A DNA stretch of 64,000 bases from Mitsuaria sp. PDC51 (GCF_900113225.1 NZ_FOZE01000002.1:992001-1056000), one strand, 5' to 3'; positions 42,736-52,741 are shown, counted from the first letter of the stretch. The notes: generated from the sequence alone by a model not told the origin. Program-made: numbers and translations.

Positions 42736-44043
42736 ATGCGCCGCCAGTCCCTCGCCCTGTCCCTGATCGTCCTGTTGCTGGTCGCCGGCGGCGGCTGGTG
42801 GTGGAAGGCCCGATCGGCCGACGGCCGGTCCGGGGCCGTCACCGCCGACGGCGCCCCCGCGCCGGCGCGCGGGGCCTCGGGCGCGGGCGGCACGCAGCTG
42901 GTCGGTGTCGTCACGGCGCAGCGCCGCGACGTGCCGGTCACCGTCGAGGCCAGCGGCACCGTCACGCCGATCAACCAGGTCGACATCCGCGCCCAGACCA
43001 CCTCCACCGTCCGCGACGTCCTGGTGCGCGACGGGCAGACCGTCGCCAAGGGCCAGCCGCTGTTCCGCTTCGATGAGCGCGCGGACCGGGCCAACCTCGA
43101 CAAGGCCCGCGCCCAGCTCGCCCGCGACAAGGCCAGCCTCGCCGACCTGCAGCGCCAGTACGAACGCGCCAAGGACCTGCTCGCCCAGAAGTTCGTCGCG
43201 CAAAGCGCGGTCGACACGGCGCTGGCCAACCTCGAGGCCGGCCGCAGCCTGGTCGATGGCGACGCGGCCGCCGTCCAGTCCGCCACCGTGGCGCTCAGCT
43301 ACAACGAGATCCGCGCGCCCTTCGGCGGCCGCGCCGGCGCCGTCAACGCCTGGCCCGGCAGCCTGGTGCAGGCCAGCGCGACCGGCTCGCCGCTGGTCAA
43401 CATCGTGCAGATCGACCCGATCGCCATCAGCTTCAACCTGCCCGAGACCGAACTCGCGCCGGTGCTCGACGCGATGCGCCCGGCCGAGGGCGCCAAGGCC
43501 GCCGCGCTGGAGGTGCAGGCCATGCTGCCGACCATCGAGGGCGGCCCCGCCCGCAAGGACAGCCGGGGCGGCAAGCCGGTGGACGCGGTCGCGCGCGGCC
43601 GGCTCAGCTTCGTCGACAACCTGGTCGACGCCACCACCGGCACCATCAAGCTCAAGGCCGAGTTCGAGAACGGCGCACAGAAGCTCTGGCCGGGCCAGTA
43701 CCTGCGGGTGCGCATGACGCTGCGCAGCCTGCCCGGCGTCGTGGTGATCCCGCAGGCCGCGATCATCCTGCGCGGCAGCGACCGCCAGGTCTACGTCGTC
43801 GGCCCGGACAAGACCGCCCAGCTCAAGCCCGTCAAGCTGCGCTACACCTTCGGCGAGATGGCGGTGGTGGACGGCGTGGACGCCGGCGCGATGGTCGTGC
43901 TCGACGGCAAGCAGAACCTGCGCCCCGGCACGCCGCTGCGCACCCAGCCCGCCGCGGTCGATCCGGCCGCGGCCGTGCGCCTGGCCGCGGCCTCCGCCGC
44001 CGCGGGCGGTGGCGCGTCCGCCACCGACGTCGCCGCGCCCTGA
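42736..44043 (+). CDS. RND efflux periplasmic adaptor subunit
   Basis: The 435-residue membrane fusion protein starts MRRQSLALSLIVLLLVAGG, an N-terminal anchor or signal. Barrel-sandwich halves (VDIRAQTTSTVRDVLVRDGQ and YNEIRAPFGGRAGAVNA) flank a short alpha-hairpin (about 110-170), and a beta-barrel domain follows. The C-terminus is Ala-rich. An ATG at 42736 with GGAGAA upstream is chosen over a TTG five codons earlier. It is followed after 47 bases by the pump gene. No outer-membrane channel or regulator gene is adjacent. Confidence 0.93.
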   Translation: MRRQSLALSLIVLLLVAGGGWWWKARSADGRSGAVTADGAPAPARGASGAGGTQLVGVVTAQRRDVPVTVEASGTVTPINQVDIRAQTTSTVRDVLVRDGQTVAKGQPLFRFDERADRANLDKARAQLARDKASLADLQRQYERAKDLLAQKFVAQSAVDTALANLEAGRSLVDGDAAAVQSATVALSYNEIRAPFGGRAGAVNAWPGSLVQASATGSPLVNIVQIDPIAISFNLPETELAPVLDAMRPAEGAKAAALEVQAMLPTIEGGPARKDSRGGKPVDAVARGRLSFVDNLVDATTGTIKLKAEFENGAQKLWPGQYLRVRMTLRSLPGVVVIPQAAIILRGSDRQVYVVGPDKTAQLKPVKLRYTFGEMAVVDGVDAGAMVVLDGKQNLRPGTPLRTQPAAVDPAAAVRLAAASAAAGGGASATDVAAP

Positions 44044-44090
44044 GCCCCCGGCTCCGATTCGACGCCCCCGCCCCCGCCGCGAACGACGCC

Positions 44091-47000
44091 ATGAATCTCA
44101 CCGAACTCTTCATCCGGCGGCCGGTCATGACCGTGCTGCTGAACATCGCGCTGGTCGTCGCCGGCATCGCCGCCTGGAGCCGCATCCCGGTCGCCGCGCT
44201 GCCCAGCTTCAACACGCCGGTGATCAACGTCCAGGCGGTGCTACCCGGCGCCAGCCCCGAGACCATGGCCTCCTCGGTCGCGCTGCCGCTGGAGAAGCAG
44301 TTCTCGACGATCGCCGGCATCACGACGATCTCCTCCACCAACACGCTGGGCAACAGCTCGCTGACGCTGGAGTTCGACCCCTCGCGCGACATCGACGCCG
44401 CCGCCGTCGACGTGCAGGCGGCGCTGTTCCGCTCGCTGCGCGCGCTGCCCACCGAGATGACGACGCCGCCGTCGTACCGCAAGGTCAACCCGGCCGACGC
44501 GCCGGTGCTGCTGGTGGCGCTGACCTCGCCGTCGATCAACCTGTCGGAGCTCAACGACTACGCCGAGAACCTGATCACCCCCAGCCTGTCCACCATCGAC
44601 GGCGTGGCGCAGGTCTCGATCTACGGCCAGAAGCGCTTCGCGGTGCGCATCAAGGCGCGCAACGAGCTGCTGCAGCAGCGCAACATCACGCTGGACGAGC
44701 TGCAGGCCGCGGTCAAGGGCGCCAACGCCAACACGCCGGTCGGCACGCTGGACGGCACGCGCCAGACGCTGACCATCCAGGCCAACAAGCAGCTGCGCGA
44801 CGCCGCGGCCTTCGGCAGCATCGTCGTGGCCACGCGCAACGGCGCGCCGGTGTTCCTGCGCGAGGTGGCCGACGTCCAGGACAGCTACGAGACCGTCAAG
44901 TCCTTCTCCAACTTCAATGGCGAGCGCTCCATCGTGCTGGCCGTGCAGCGCCAGCCCGACGCCAACACGGTGAAGGTCGTGGACGCGGTCAAGGCGATGC
45001 TGCCGCGCTTCGCCGCGCAGCTGCCGGCCTCGGTGCAGATGAGCACGCTCAACGACCGCTCGGTCTCGATCCGCGAGTCGCTGCACGACGTCTACTTCAC
45101 GCTCGCGCTCACCGTGGCGCTGGTCGTGATGGTGATCTTCCTGTTCCTGCGCCGCATGGTCGCGACGCTGATCCCGACGCTGTCGCTGCCGATCTCGCTG
45201 ATCGGCGCGGTGACGCTGCTGTTCGCGCTGGGCTACAGCCTGGACAACATCTCGCTGCTGGGCATCACGCTGGCCGTGGGCCTGGTGGTCGACGACGCGA
45301 TCGTGATGCTCGAGAACATCGTGCGCCACGTCGAGGACGGCATGGCCCCGTTCGACGCCGCCATCCGCGGCGCGCGCGAGATGGCGTTCACCATCCTGTC
45401 GATCTCGATCTCGCTGGTGGCGGTGCTGATCCCGATCTTCTTCATGCCGGGCGTGATCGGGCTGCTGTTCCACGAGTTCGCGGTGGTGGTGTCGCTGGCC
45501 ATCATGGTCTCGGCCGGCGTATCGCTGACGCTGGCGCCGATGCTGTGCAGCCGCTTCCTGAGCAGCCACCACGAGGTCCGTGAGAACGCGCTGGGCCGTA
45601 CGTTCGAAGCCGGCTTCACCTGGGTGCTGGACCGCTACACGGCCTCGCTGGACTGGGCACTGCGGCATCGCTGGGTGATCGGCGCGGTGGCGATCGCGAG
45701 CTTCGTGGCCAGCGCCTGGCTGTGGATCGCGATCCCCAAGGGCTTCTTCCCGGAAGAGGACATCGGCCAGATCCAGGCCAGCACCGAGGCGTCGGAAGAC
45801 ATCTCCTTCGCCGCGATGACGGTGCTGCAGGAGCGCGTCGCCACCGTCGTCCAGGAGGATCCGTCGGTGTCGTCGGTATCCGCCGCGGTGGGCGGCGGCG
45901 GGGGCGGCGGCAACGTCAACACCGGCCGGCTCTTCATCAACCTGAAGCCGCGCTCGGAGCGCCCCGCGATGCCGCAGGTGCTGGAGCAGCTGCGCAAGAA
46001 GCTGCGCGCCGTGCCTGGCATCGCCGTGTACCTGCGGCCGGTGCAGAACCTGCAGCTCGGCGGCCGGCAATCCAAGAGCCGTTACCAGTACACGCTGCAG
46101 TCGGTCAGCACCGGCGAGCTCAACAGCTGGGCGGTGAAGCTGCAGGACAAGCTGCGCAACGACCCGGTGTTCCGCGACGTCACCAGCGACTCGCAGCTGC
46201 GCGGCCTGCAGGCCAACCTGGTGATCGACCGCGAGCGCGCCACACTGCTGGGCGTGCAGATGCAGGACCTGCGCAATGCGCTGTACTCGGCCTTCGGCGA
46301 GCGCCAGGTCTCGAGCATCTACGCGGAGAGCAACACCTACCAGGTGATCATGGAGGCGACCGACAGCGACCGGCTGAGCGAGGACGCCTTCGACAAGATC
46401 TACCTGCGCGGCAGGAACAGCACGATGGTGCCGCTGACCGCCTTCGCCAGCGTCAAGCGCGAGCTCGGCCCCACCGCGGTCAACCACCAGGGCCAGCTGC
46501 AGGCGATCACGCTGAGCTTCAACCTCGCGCCGGACGTGCCGCTGGGCAACGCGACCGCCAAAATCGACCAGTTCACGCGGGAGATCGGCCTGCCGCCATC
46601 CATCATCACCAGCTACGGCGGCGACGCGGCGGTGTTCAAGGACTCGCAGGGCGGCCAGGTGCTGCTGATCGTGCTGGCGGTGGCGGTGATCTACGTGCTG
46701 CTGGGCGTGCTTTACGAGAGCTATATCCATCCGCTGACCATCCTGGCGGGGCTGCCGTCGGCGGCGGTGGGCGCGCTGCTGACGCTGCAGCTGGCAGGCA
46801 TGGAGCTGACCATCATCGCGACCATCGGCATCCTGATGCTGGTGGGCATCGTGAAGAAGAACGCGATCATGATGATCGACTTCGCGCTGGACGCGCAGCG
46901 CAATGGCGGCATGACGCCGGCCGAGGCGATCCGCGAGGCCTGCATCCTGCGCTTCCGTCCGATCATGATGACGACGATGGCGGCGCTGATGGGCGCGCTG

Positions 47001-47252
47001 CCGATCGCGCTGGGGCTGGGCGCCGGCGCGGAGCTGCGCCAGCCGCTGGGGCTGGCGGTGGTCGGCGGGCTGATCCTGTCGCAGGCGGTGACGCTCTACA
47101 TCACGCCGGTGATCTATCTGGCGCTCGATCGCTTCAGTGGGAAGGGGCCGGATACGCGGGAGGTGGCCCACACGCGGCTGACTGAACACCCTGGCCATGC
47201 TGACCATCCCGCGCATCCGGCGCAGCAGCCGGCGACAGGGGAGGCGGACTGA
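44091..47252 (+). CDS. RND multidrug efflux inner-membrane pump (AcrB/MdtBC type)
   Basis: The 1053 residues form a twelve-helix resistance-nodulation-division transporter, starting MNLTELFIRRPVMTVLLNIAL. The proton-relay Asp pair is in GLVVDDAIVMLENI (helix 4) and the relay Lys in GIVKKNAIMMIDFALDA (helix 10). Two large periplasmic loops are present. It most resembles the MdtB/MdtC or MexF-like drug pumps and lacks metal-site signatures of the CusA group. A glycine run (GGGGGGGN, about residue 603) sits in the second loop. Substrates are unknown. A TolC-type partner must be encoded elsewhere. Confidence 0.95.
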   Translation: MNLTELFIRRPVMTVLLNIALVVAGIAAWSRIPVAALPSFNTPVINVQAVLPGASPETMASSVALPLEKQFSTIAGITTISSTNTLGNSSLTLEFDPSRDIDAAAVDVQAALFRSLRALPTEMTTPPSYRKVNPADAPVLLVALTSPSINLSELNDYAENLITPSLSTIDGVAQVSIYGQKRFAVRIKARNELLQQRNITLDELQAAVKGANANTPVGTLDGTRQTLTIQANKQLRDAAAFGSIVVATRNGAPVFLREVADVQDSYETVKSFSNFNGERSIVLAVQRQPDANTVKVVDAVKAMLPRFAAQLPASVQMSTLNDRSVSIRESLHDVYFTLALTVALVVMVIFLFLRRMVATLIPTLSLPISLIGAVTLLFALGYSLDNISLLGITLAVGLVVDDAIVMLENIVRHVEDGMAPFDAAIRGAREMAFTILSISISLVAVLIPIFFMPGVIGLLFHEFAVVVSLAIMVSAGVSLTLAPMLCSRFLSSHHEVRENALGRTFEAGFTWVLDRYTASLDWALRHRWVIGAVAIASFVASAWLWIAIPKGFFPEEDIGQIQASTEASEDISFAAMTVLQERVATVVQEDPSVSSVSAAVGGGGGGGNVNTGRLFINLKPRSERPAMPQVLEQLRKKLRAVPGIAVYLRPVQNLQLGGRQSKSRYQYTLQSVSTGELNSWAVKLQDKLRNDPVFRDVTSDSQLRGLQANLVIDRERATLLGVQMQDLRNALYSAFGERQVSSIYAESNTYQVIMEATDSDRLSEDAFDKIYLRGRNSTMVPLTAFASVKRELGPTAVNHQGQLQAITLSFNLAPDVPLGNATAKIDQFTREIGLPPSIITSYGGDAAVFKDSQGGQVLLIVLAVAVIYVLLGVLYESYIHPLTILAGLPSAAVGALLTLQLAGMELTIIATIGILMLVGIVKKNAIMMIDFALDAQRNGGMTPAEAIREACILRFRPIMMTTMAALMGALPIALGLGAGAELRQPLGLAVVGGLILSQAVTLYITPVIYLALDRFSGKGPDTREVAHTRLTEHPGHADHPAHPAQQPATGEAD

Positions 47253-47294
47253 CGAAGGCCGCCCAACTGCCATCGCCAAGCGCGGCCTCCACGG

Positions 47295-47333
47295 GGCATG
47301 GGGGCTCCCTCCTGGACCCCCAAGCCCCATGCC
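47295..47333. repeat. Hairpin between RND pump and tag
   Basis: GGCATGGGG (47295-47303) and CCCCATGCC (47325-47333) form a perfect 9-base stem with a 21-base loop in the gap between the convergent RND and tag genes. There is no T-run, so a terminator role is uncertain. Confidence 0.4.
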
Positions 47334-47342
47334 GGCCCAGAG

Positions 47343-47951
47343 TCACCGGGGCGGTCGGAATTCGTGGCGGGCAGCGGTGGCGGCGCTCCTTCCGATGCAG
47401 CCCGGCGCGTGGTCGTTGATCAGGCCCATCGCCTGCATGAATGCGTAGACCGTCGTGGGGCCCACGAATTTCCAGCCGCGCTTCTTCAGTTCCTTGGAGA
47501 GCTTGATCGAGGTGTCCGAGGTCGGCCGCACGTCGCCGCCCTCCTCCGGGTCCTCGAAGCGCCAGAAAAACGCAGCCAGCGAGCCGGCTTCCTTCTGCAA
47601 CTCCAGCGCCCGCGAGGCGTTGTGGATCACCGCCTCGATCTTGCCGCGATGGCGCACGATGCCCTCATCCGCCAGCAGGCGCTCGACATCGGCTTCCTTG
47701 AACTTCGCGACCTTGGCGATCTCGAACTGCTTGAAAGCCTTGCGGAAGTTCTCGCGCTTGGCCAGGATCGTTCGCCATGACAGGCCCGACTGGAAGCCCT
47801 CCAGGCAGAGCTTCTCGAAGAGCCGGCGGTCCTCGTGGACCGGGTAGCCCCACTCGGTGTCGTGATAGTCGCGGTAGGCGTCGAAGCCCGGCGCCTCGCA
47901 CCACTTGCAGCGCCACTGGCCATCCGGCCCCTGCGCCAATCGCTCGCTCAT
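47343..47951 (-). CDS. tag: DNA-3-methyladenine glycosylase I
   Basis: Tag excises 3-methyladenine from DNA. The 202 residues have the zinc-binding N-terminus CKWCEAPGFDAYRDYHDTEWG with two Cys, and the segment FEKLCLEGFQSGLSWRTILAKRENF with the catalytic Glu region. The C-terminal zinc ligands are in NDHAPGC. The ATG at 47951 with GGGAG eight bases upstream is preferred to a GTG three codons earlier. It converges on the RND pump gene and stands alone. Confidence 0.94.
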   Translation of the reverse strand: MSERLAQGPDGQWRCKWCEAPGFDAYRDYHDTEWGYPVHEDRRLFEKLCLEGFQSGLSWRTILAKRENFRKAFKQFEIAKVAKFKEADVERLLADEGIVRHRGKIEAVIHNASRALELQKEAGSLAAFFWRFEDPEEGGDVRPTSDTSIKLSKELKKRGWKFVGPTTVYAFMQAMGLINDHAPGCIGRSAATAARHEFRPPR

Positions 47952-48049
47952 CGTCGCCACTCCCGGCAGTTCATGGACGCGCGATTCTGGCGCGACGAGC
48001 GTCGGCGCGTGACAGGAGGACAGGGGCGACGACGATCAGGCGGCGGCGA

Positions 48050-48529
48050 TCAGGCGGTGACGGACTTGTGGAAGACCGCCGCGTCGCGTGGCCAGGTGTG
48101 GACGCGGGCCTCGATCAGGTCGAGCACATGCACGAAGCCGCTGCCCGCGCCGTAGTAGGGGTCGGGCACCTCGTCCAGGCCCAACCCGGTCATGCCGGCC
48201 AGGAACAGCCCCAGCCGCGCCGGCGACACCGCCGGCTTCATCGCCCGCAGGCCGCGCAGCACCTGGCGGTCCATGGCGAGGATGAGGTCGTGCGTGTCGA
48301 AGTCCTCGGGCCTGACCTTGCGCGAGCGCCAGCGCCGGTCCATGCCGTAGCCGCGCTGCTCCAGCACCGCCAGCGCGCGCTTGTCCACGGGATGCGCCTT
48401 CGAGGAGGCGAACACGCCGGCCGAGCGCACCTCGGTCAGCCCCAGTTCGCCGGCGCGCAGGCGCAGCACGGCCTCGGCCATCGGCGAGCGGCACAGGTTG
48501 GCCGCGCAGACAAGCAGCAGTCGGGTCAC
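48050..48529 (-). CDS. Low-molecular-weight protein-tyrosine phosphatase
   Basis: The 159-residue phosphatase carries the P-loop VCAANLCRSP near its start (nucleophile Cys8, Arg14 of C-X5-R) and the general-acid loop DPYYG. The P-loop has AAN where most members have xGN. There is no exopolysaccharide gene nearby; it lies 22 bases after rpe and so may be co-transcribed with it. The start codon is GTG with no strong Shine-Dalgarno. The substrate is unknown. Confidence 0.88.
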   Translation of the reverse strand: MTRLLLVCAANLCRSPMAEAVLRLRAGELGLTEVRSAGVFASSKAHPVDKRALAVLEQRGYGMDRRWRSRKVRPEDFDTHDLILAMDRQVLRGLRAMKPAVSPARLGLFLAGMTGLGLDEVPDPYYGAGSGFVHVLDLIEARVHTWPRDAAVFHKSVTA

Positions 48530-48551
48530 CGGATCCGCGCTTCCTGGCCGA

Positions 48552-49238
48552 TCAGCGCGCCAGCTCGGCGCGCATCGCGTCGATGACGCTCTTGTAGTCC
48601 GGCTTGCCGAAGATGGCCGAGCCGGCGACGAAGGTGTCCGCGCCCGAATCGGCGATCTCGCGGATGTTGTCGACCTTCACGCCGCCGTCGATCTCCAGGC
48701 GGATGTCGCGGCCGCTGGCCAGGATCATCGCCTTGGCCTGCTGCAGCTTCTTGAGCGCGCCCGGGATGAAGCTCTGGCCGCCGAAGCCGGGGTTGACGCT
48801 CATGATCAGGACCAGGTCGACCTTGTCGATGACCCACTCCAGCACGTCCAGCGGCGTGGCCGGATTGAACACGAGGCCGGCCTGCGCGCCCTCGGCCTTG
48901 ATCAGCTGCAGGGTGCGGTCGACGTGCTGGCTGGCCTCGGGATGGAAGCTCACCAGGTTGGCGCCGGCGCGGCAGAAGGCCTGCGCCAGCGCATCCACCG
49001 GCTGCACCATCAAGTGGACGTCGATGGGCGCCGGCGTGCCGTCGGGCTTGACCGCGTGTTTCTTCAGCGCCTCGCAGACCATCGGGCCGAAGGTCAGGTT
49101 GGGCACGTAATGGTTGTCCATCACGTCGAAGTGGATCCAGTCCGCGCCGGCGGCCAGCACGTTGCGGACCTCCTCGCCCAGGTTGGCGAAGTCGGCGGAC
49201 AGGATGCTGGGGGCGATGCGATAGGTGGGCGGGTTCAT
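48552..49238 (-). CDS. rpe: Ribulose-phosphate 3-epimerase
   Basis: Rpe interconverts ribulose-5-P and xylulose-5-P. The 228-residue TIM barrel has [16 protein letters not shown], the catalytic Asp in [21 protein letters not shown], and the second Asp in the EIDGGVK segment. Phosphate is held by [13 protein letters not shown]. In relatives it neighbours gph and trpE; here it is separated from gph by the accessory region but still lies next to apaG. Confidence 0.96.
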   Translation of the reverse strand: MNPPTYRIAPSILSADFANLGEEVRNVLAAGADWIHFDVMDNHYVPNLTFGPMVCEALKKHAVKPDGTPAPIDVHLMVQPVDALAQAFCRAGANLVSFHPEASQHVDRTLQLIKAEGAQAGLVFNPATPLDVLEWVIDKVDLVLIMSVNPGFGGQSFIPGALKKLQQAKAMILASGRDIRLEIDGGVKVDNIREIADSGADTFVAGSAIFGKPDYKSVIDAMRAELAR

Positions 49239-49314
49239 GGCGGGGCGGGCGCGGAGCCGCGGACGGGGAAAGTCGACGATTGTAGGAAGGCGGCCGCCGC
49301 CACGACGCCCGGGC

Positions 49315-50223
49315 TCAGCGGTAGCGTTCCGCCAGGCGTGCGATCTCGCCGGAAGCGCTGAGCTGGCGCAGCCGCTCGGTCAGGCGCTCGACGACCGGCT
49401 CCGGCAGCCGCCGCGAGACGACGGCGTACTGGGTCTCCTCCTCGAAGACCTGCGGGCCGATGCGGACCTGGCCCTCCAGTCCCGCGCCACGCGCGGCCTC
49501 GCGCAGGTTGACGTCCTGGCCGTAGACTGCGGCGGTCCGGCCCTTGACCAGCATCTGCAGCGCCTCGCGGTCGCTGCGCGCGGTGTCCTGGAAGGCGACG
49601 TCGGCCACCTGCAGCGTCGATGCCAGCTTGGTGCCCTGCGCCAGCAGCAGCGGATGGCGGCGGGCGAAGGCGCGCAGCTCGTCCCAGCTGCGCGGCACGC
49701 GCTCGTCGTCGGAGCGCATCGCCAGCACATGGGCGATCCGATACAGCGGCACCGGCAGGTAGCGCATCAGCGGATGGCGGTGCTCGGACTTGAGCAGGCA
49801 GAAGAACACGTCGAGCTCGCCGGCGCTGAGCATCAGCTCGAGCCGGCGCAGCGGGACGGCCTGGTCCAGGCCCTCGATGCGCAGGCCGGGATCGATGCGC
49901 ATCACGGCGGCGACGATCTCGCCGCACAGCCCCGGGCGGCGCGGATCGCCGGAGCCGTACTTGGCCGGCGCGCCCGCCTGCGCCGCGCTGCGCAAGCGCA
50001 GCGGCCCGGAGGCGCTGGCGGCGGTCGGGAGGGACACCTCACCAGTGGGGGTGTCGCGGGCGGCATCACGGGCGGAATCACGCGCGGCATCACGCGCGGC
50101 GCTGGCGGGCGAGCCTCCCAGGCCGAGCCCGGCGGCCGCACCGGCGAGGGCACAGCCGCGCGCCAGCGCATGGCGCCGGTCGGGGCGGGAAGGGGCCGAG
50201 GGAGGTCCTGCTCTGGTTGCCAT
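49315..50223 (-). CDS. Periplasmic substrate-binding protein-like (SBP_bac_3 type)
   Basis: The 302 residues begin with a signal region ([27 protein letters not shown]), then a low-complexity run of ARDA/ARDS units (about 43-58) from 12-base DNA repeats near 50061-50100, then a family 3 solute-binding fold ([36 protein letters not shown]). No ABC permease or ATPase genes are nearby, so it may be an orphan sensor or binding protein. The ATG at 50223 fits the signal peptide. A longer reading overlaps the divergent apaG. The ligand is unknown. Confidence 0.72.
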   Translation of the reverse strand: MATRAGPPSAPSRPDRRHALARGCALAGAAAGLGLGGSPASAARDAARDSARDAARDTPTGEVSLPTAASASGPLRLRSAAQAGAPAKYGSGDPRRPGLCGEIVAAVMRIDPGLRIEGLDQAVPLRRLELMLSAGELDVFFCLLKSEHRHPLMRYLPVPLYRIAHVLAMRSDDERVPRSWDELRAFARRHPLLLAQGTKLASTLQVADVAFQDTARSDREALQMLVKGRTAAVYGQDVNLREAARGAGLEGQVRIGPQVFEEETQYAVVSRRLPEPVVERLTERLRQLSASGEIARLAERYR

Positions 50224-50333
50224 GACGGAGATGGCCGGGTCGCGCCGGTCGCGTGGGGGGAGCCGTTCGAGCGGGTACTGCCACTGCTGTGTGCGGTAGC
50301 CAGCAAAGCGGAGGCGGCCTCTAGAATCCGCCG

Positions 50334-50708
50334 ATGGCACATCCGCATTTCCACTGCAGCGTGGCCGTCGAGCCGCTCGCCGACCAGACCTTCCCCGAGC
50401 GCAACGAGTTCGCGTTCAGCTACACGATCACCATCGAGAACCGCGGCGACGTCACCGCGCAGCTGATCGGCCGCCACTGGACCATCGTCGACGCCAACGG
50501 CAAGGTGCAGGAAGTCCACGGGCTGGCGGTCGTGGGCCATCAGCCGCTGCTGCAACCGGGCGAGCGCTTCCAGTACAGCTCCTGGGCCCAGATCGGGACC
50601 CGCCATGGCACGATGGGCGGCCGCTTCCTGTGCGTCACCGAGCATGCCGAGGTCTTCCACGCGGAGGTGCCCGAGTTCCTGCTGGCCGACTCCGGATCGC
50701 TGCATTGA
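50334..50708 (+). CDS. apaG: ApaG protein
   Basis: The 124-residue protein has the immunoglobulin-like ApaG fold: NEFAFSYTITIENRG, AQLIGRHWTIVDANGKVQEVHGLAVVGHQP, and the conserved FQYSSWAQIGTRHGTMGGRF. ApaG is linked to cobalt/magnesium resistance phenotypes and Ap4A levels, with no settled biochemical role. It diverges from the solute-binding gene, and its TGA overlaps the ATG of the recombinase gene by one base (TGATG). Confidence 0.95.
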   Translation: MAHPHFHCSVAVEPLADQTFPERNEFAFSYTITIENRGDVTAQLIGRHWTIVDANGKVQEVHGLAVVGHQPLLQPGERFQYSSWAQIGTRHGTMGGRFLCVTEHAEVFHAEVPEFLLADSGSLH

Positions 50709-52732
50709 TGCTGCGTCGTCAGGGCTGGGACCTCACCGCGCTGCTCAACGCGGCGCATCCGCAGGCACCGCTGGCCGAGCGCAACCTCTGGCTGGTGCGG
50801 TTGATCGAATGGCTGCGCCATGCGCCGTTGAAGGACGACCGGGCGACCACCGCGTCCGCCGAGGGCTCCGCCCCGGCCGCGCCGGCGGCGCCGTCCGCGC
50901 CGCTGCCGGTGCGTCGCCTGCGCTATTTGCTCCGCATGCTGGAGCGCCATCCCGACCATGCCAAAGCCTTCGCCGAGGTGATCGCCAGCGTCTGGGCCGA
51001 CGTGGACGCGATCGGCCTGTTCGCCGAGGTCGGCTTCGCGCCGCGCATGGCGCTGTGGAATGAATTCCTCGGTCGCCTGCGCCGCCGGCTGCTGCCGCTG
51101 AGCGCCGACACGCGCGAACTGGCCGAGCTGTTCGAGCTGCTCTTCCCGCATGAGCAGGACGAGCAGTGGATCAACGCCGTCGACGACGAGCTGCTGGAGC
51201 GCCTGGGCCTGCTCTTCGCCGGCGCGCCCGAGGGCGACTGGCGCGAGGAGATGCGCGCCGCCATCACGGTGCTGGTGAGCGCGGTGCGCTCGGCCGGCCT
51301 GTCCGGCGCGCTGCGCGTGCGCATGGACCCGCAGCGGCTGGCCAGCCGGCCGTTCCGCAACCTGGCCACCGCCTGGGAGCAGGTCGAGCAGGCGCTGGTC
51401 GATCCGGGGCACGCCGGGCTGCCGGCCCGGCTGCAGTACCTGCGCGGGCTGCTGGACGAATGCCGGGCCGCGGTGCGCTCGGTGCCGGACCACCTGGAAG
51501 AGCACGGCGTGTCGGTGGACCTGATGTTCGGCGTCGAGCAGATGCAGGCGCGGCTGCGCCGCGTCGAGGAACTGCTCGCGGTGCTGCTGGCCGAGCATCC
51601 GCAGCGCGAGCTGCTGCGGCTGGTGGCCGACCTGGTGGCGGTCGTGCATGAGCGCCGCAGCATCCGCACCCTGTTCGCGCGGCATTACTCGCTGCTGGCG
51701 CGCAAGGTCGCGGAGCGCAGCGCGGAGACCGGCGAGCACTACATCACCCGCAACCGCGAGGAGTACGGCGACATGCTGCGCCGCGCCGGCGGCGGCGGGC
51801 TGGTGATCGCGGGCACGACCTTCATGAAGTTCGCGATCGCCGCGATCGGGCTGTCGGCCTTCTGGGGCGGCTTCTGGGCGGGGGTGAACTACGCGGTGAG
51901 CTTCGTGCTCATCCTGCTGCTGCACTGGACGGTCGCGACCAAGCAGCCCGCGATGACGGCGCCGGCCCTGGCCGACAAGCTGCGCCACATCGACAGCGAC
52001 GCCGGCCTGTCGGCCTTCGTGGACGAGGTCGCGCATCTCTTCCGCTCCCAGACCGCCGGCATCATCGGCAACCTGGCGCTCGCGGCGCCGATGGTGCTGG
52101 TGGTGCAGCTGGCGGCGTGGCTGAGCCTGGGCAAGCCGCTGGTCGGCGCGCACGAGGCGGAGCACGTGCTGCATTCGCTCACCGTGCTGGGGCCGTCGCT
52201 GTTCTTCGCGGCCTTCACCGGGGTGCTGCTGTTCGCGTCCAGCCTGATCGCGGGCTGGGTCGAGAACTGGTTCGTCTTCCATCGCCTGGACAGCGCGATC
52301 GCCTGGAACCCGCGCATCGTCGCGACGCTGGGCGCGACCCGCGCCAAGCGCTGGTCGGGCTGGTGGCGCGAGAACATCTCGGGCCTGACCGCCAACATCA
52401 GCCTGGGCCTGATGCTGGGACTGGTGCCGGCGCTGCTGGGTTTCTTCGGCCTGCCGATCGAGGTCAGGCACGTGACGCTGTCAACCGGCCAGCTGGCCGC
52501 GGCGGCCGGGGCGCTCGGGTGGGAGGTGCTGCGGCACTGGCCGTTCTGGCTCTGCGTGATCAGCATCCTGGGCACCGGCGTGCTGAACGTGGGCGTCAGC
52601 TTCTTCCTGGCGTTCAAGGTGGCGCTGCGCTCACGCGGGATCCGGCTGGCCGACCAGAAGCGGGTGCGCGCGGCGATCTGGGCGCGCATGCGCCGTCAGC
52701 CGCTGAGCTTCCTGGTGCCGCCCAAAGGCTGA
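50708..52732 (+). CDS. Gcr-like 'site-specific recombinase' membrane protein (PF10136 type)
   Basis: The 674-residue protein belongs to the family named site-specific recombinase after gonococcal Gcr. The N-terminal half is helical and Arg/Leu-rich. The C-terminal half (about 365-640) has several membrane segments, such as GLVIAGTTFMKFAIAAIGLSAF and LVLVVQLAAWLSL. No tyrosine or serine recombinase active site is seen, so the recombinase name is doubtful and a membrane role is more likely. Its start overlaps the apaG stop, and it lies between apaG and mltA as in many betaproteobacteria. Confidence 0.85.
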   Translation: MLRRQGWDLTALLNAAHPQAPLAERNLWLVRLIEWLRHAPLKDDRATTASAEGSAPAAPAAPSAPLPVRRLRYLLRMLERHPDHAKAFAEVIASVWADVDAIGLFAEVGFAPRMALWNEFLGRLRRRLLPLSADTRELAELFELLFPHEQDEQWINAVDDELLERLGLLFAGAPEGDWREEMRAAITVLVSAVRSAGLSGALRVRMDPQRLASRPFRNLATAWEQVEQALVDPGHAGLPARLQYLRGLLDECRAAVRSVPDHLEEHGVSVDLMFGVEQMQARLRRVEELLAVLLAEHPQRELLRLVADLVAVVHERRSIRTLFARHYSLLARKVAERSAETGEHYITRNREEYGDMLRRAGGGGLVIAGTTFMKFAIAAIGLSAFWGGFWAGVNYAVSFVLILLLHWTVATKQPAMTAPALADKLRHIDSDAGLSAFVDEVAHLFRSQTAGIIGNLALAAPMVLVVQLAAWLSLGKPLVGAHEAEHVLHSLTVLGPSLFFAAFTGVLLFASSLIAGWVENWFVFHRLDSAIAWNPRIVATLGATRAKRWSGWWRENISGLTANISLGLMLGLVPALLGFFGLPIEVRHVTLSTGQLAAAAGALGWEVLRHWPFWLCVISILGTGVLNVGVSFFLAFKVALRSRGIRLADQKRVRAAIWARMRRQPLSFLVPPKG

Positions 52733-52741
52733 GCGCGGCGC

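Noticed and set aside
44241..47330. A 1029-codon minus-strand open frame opposite the RND pump gene
   Set aside because: It is a product of high GC at third positions of the real gene; the translation is His/Arg/Gln-rich with no family features.
50708..52732. A mobile element based on the recombinase annotation of the Gcr family
   Set aside because: There are no terminal repeats, no target duplication and no recombinase active site; the gene is in a conserved neighbourhood.
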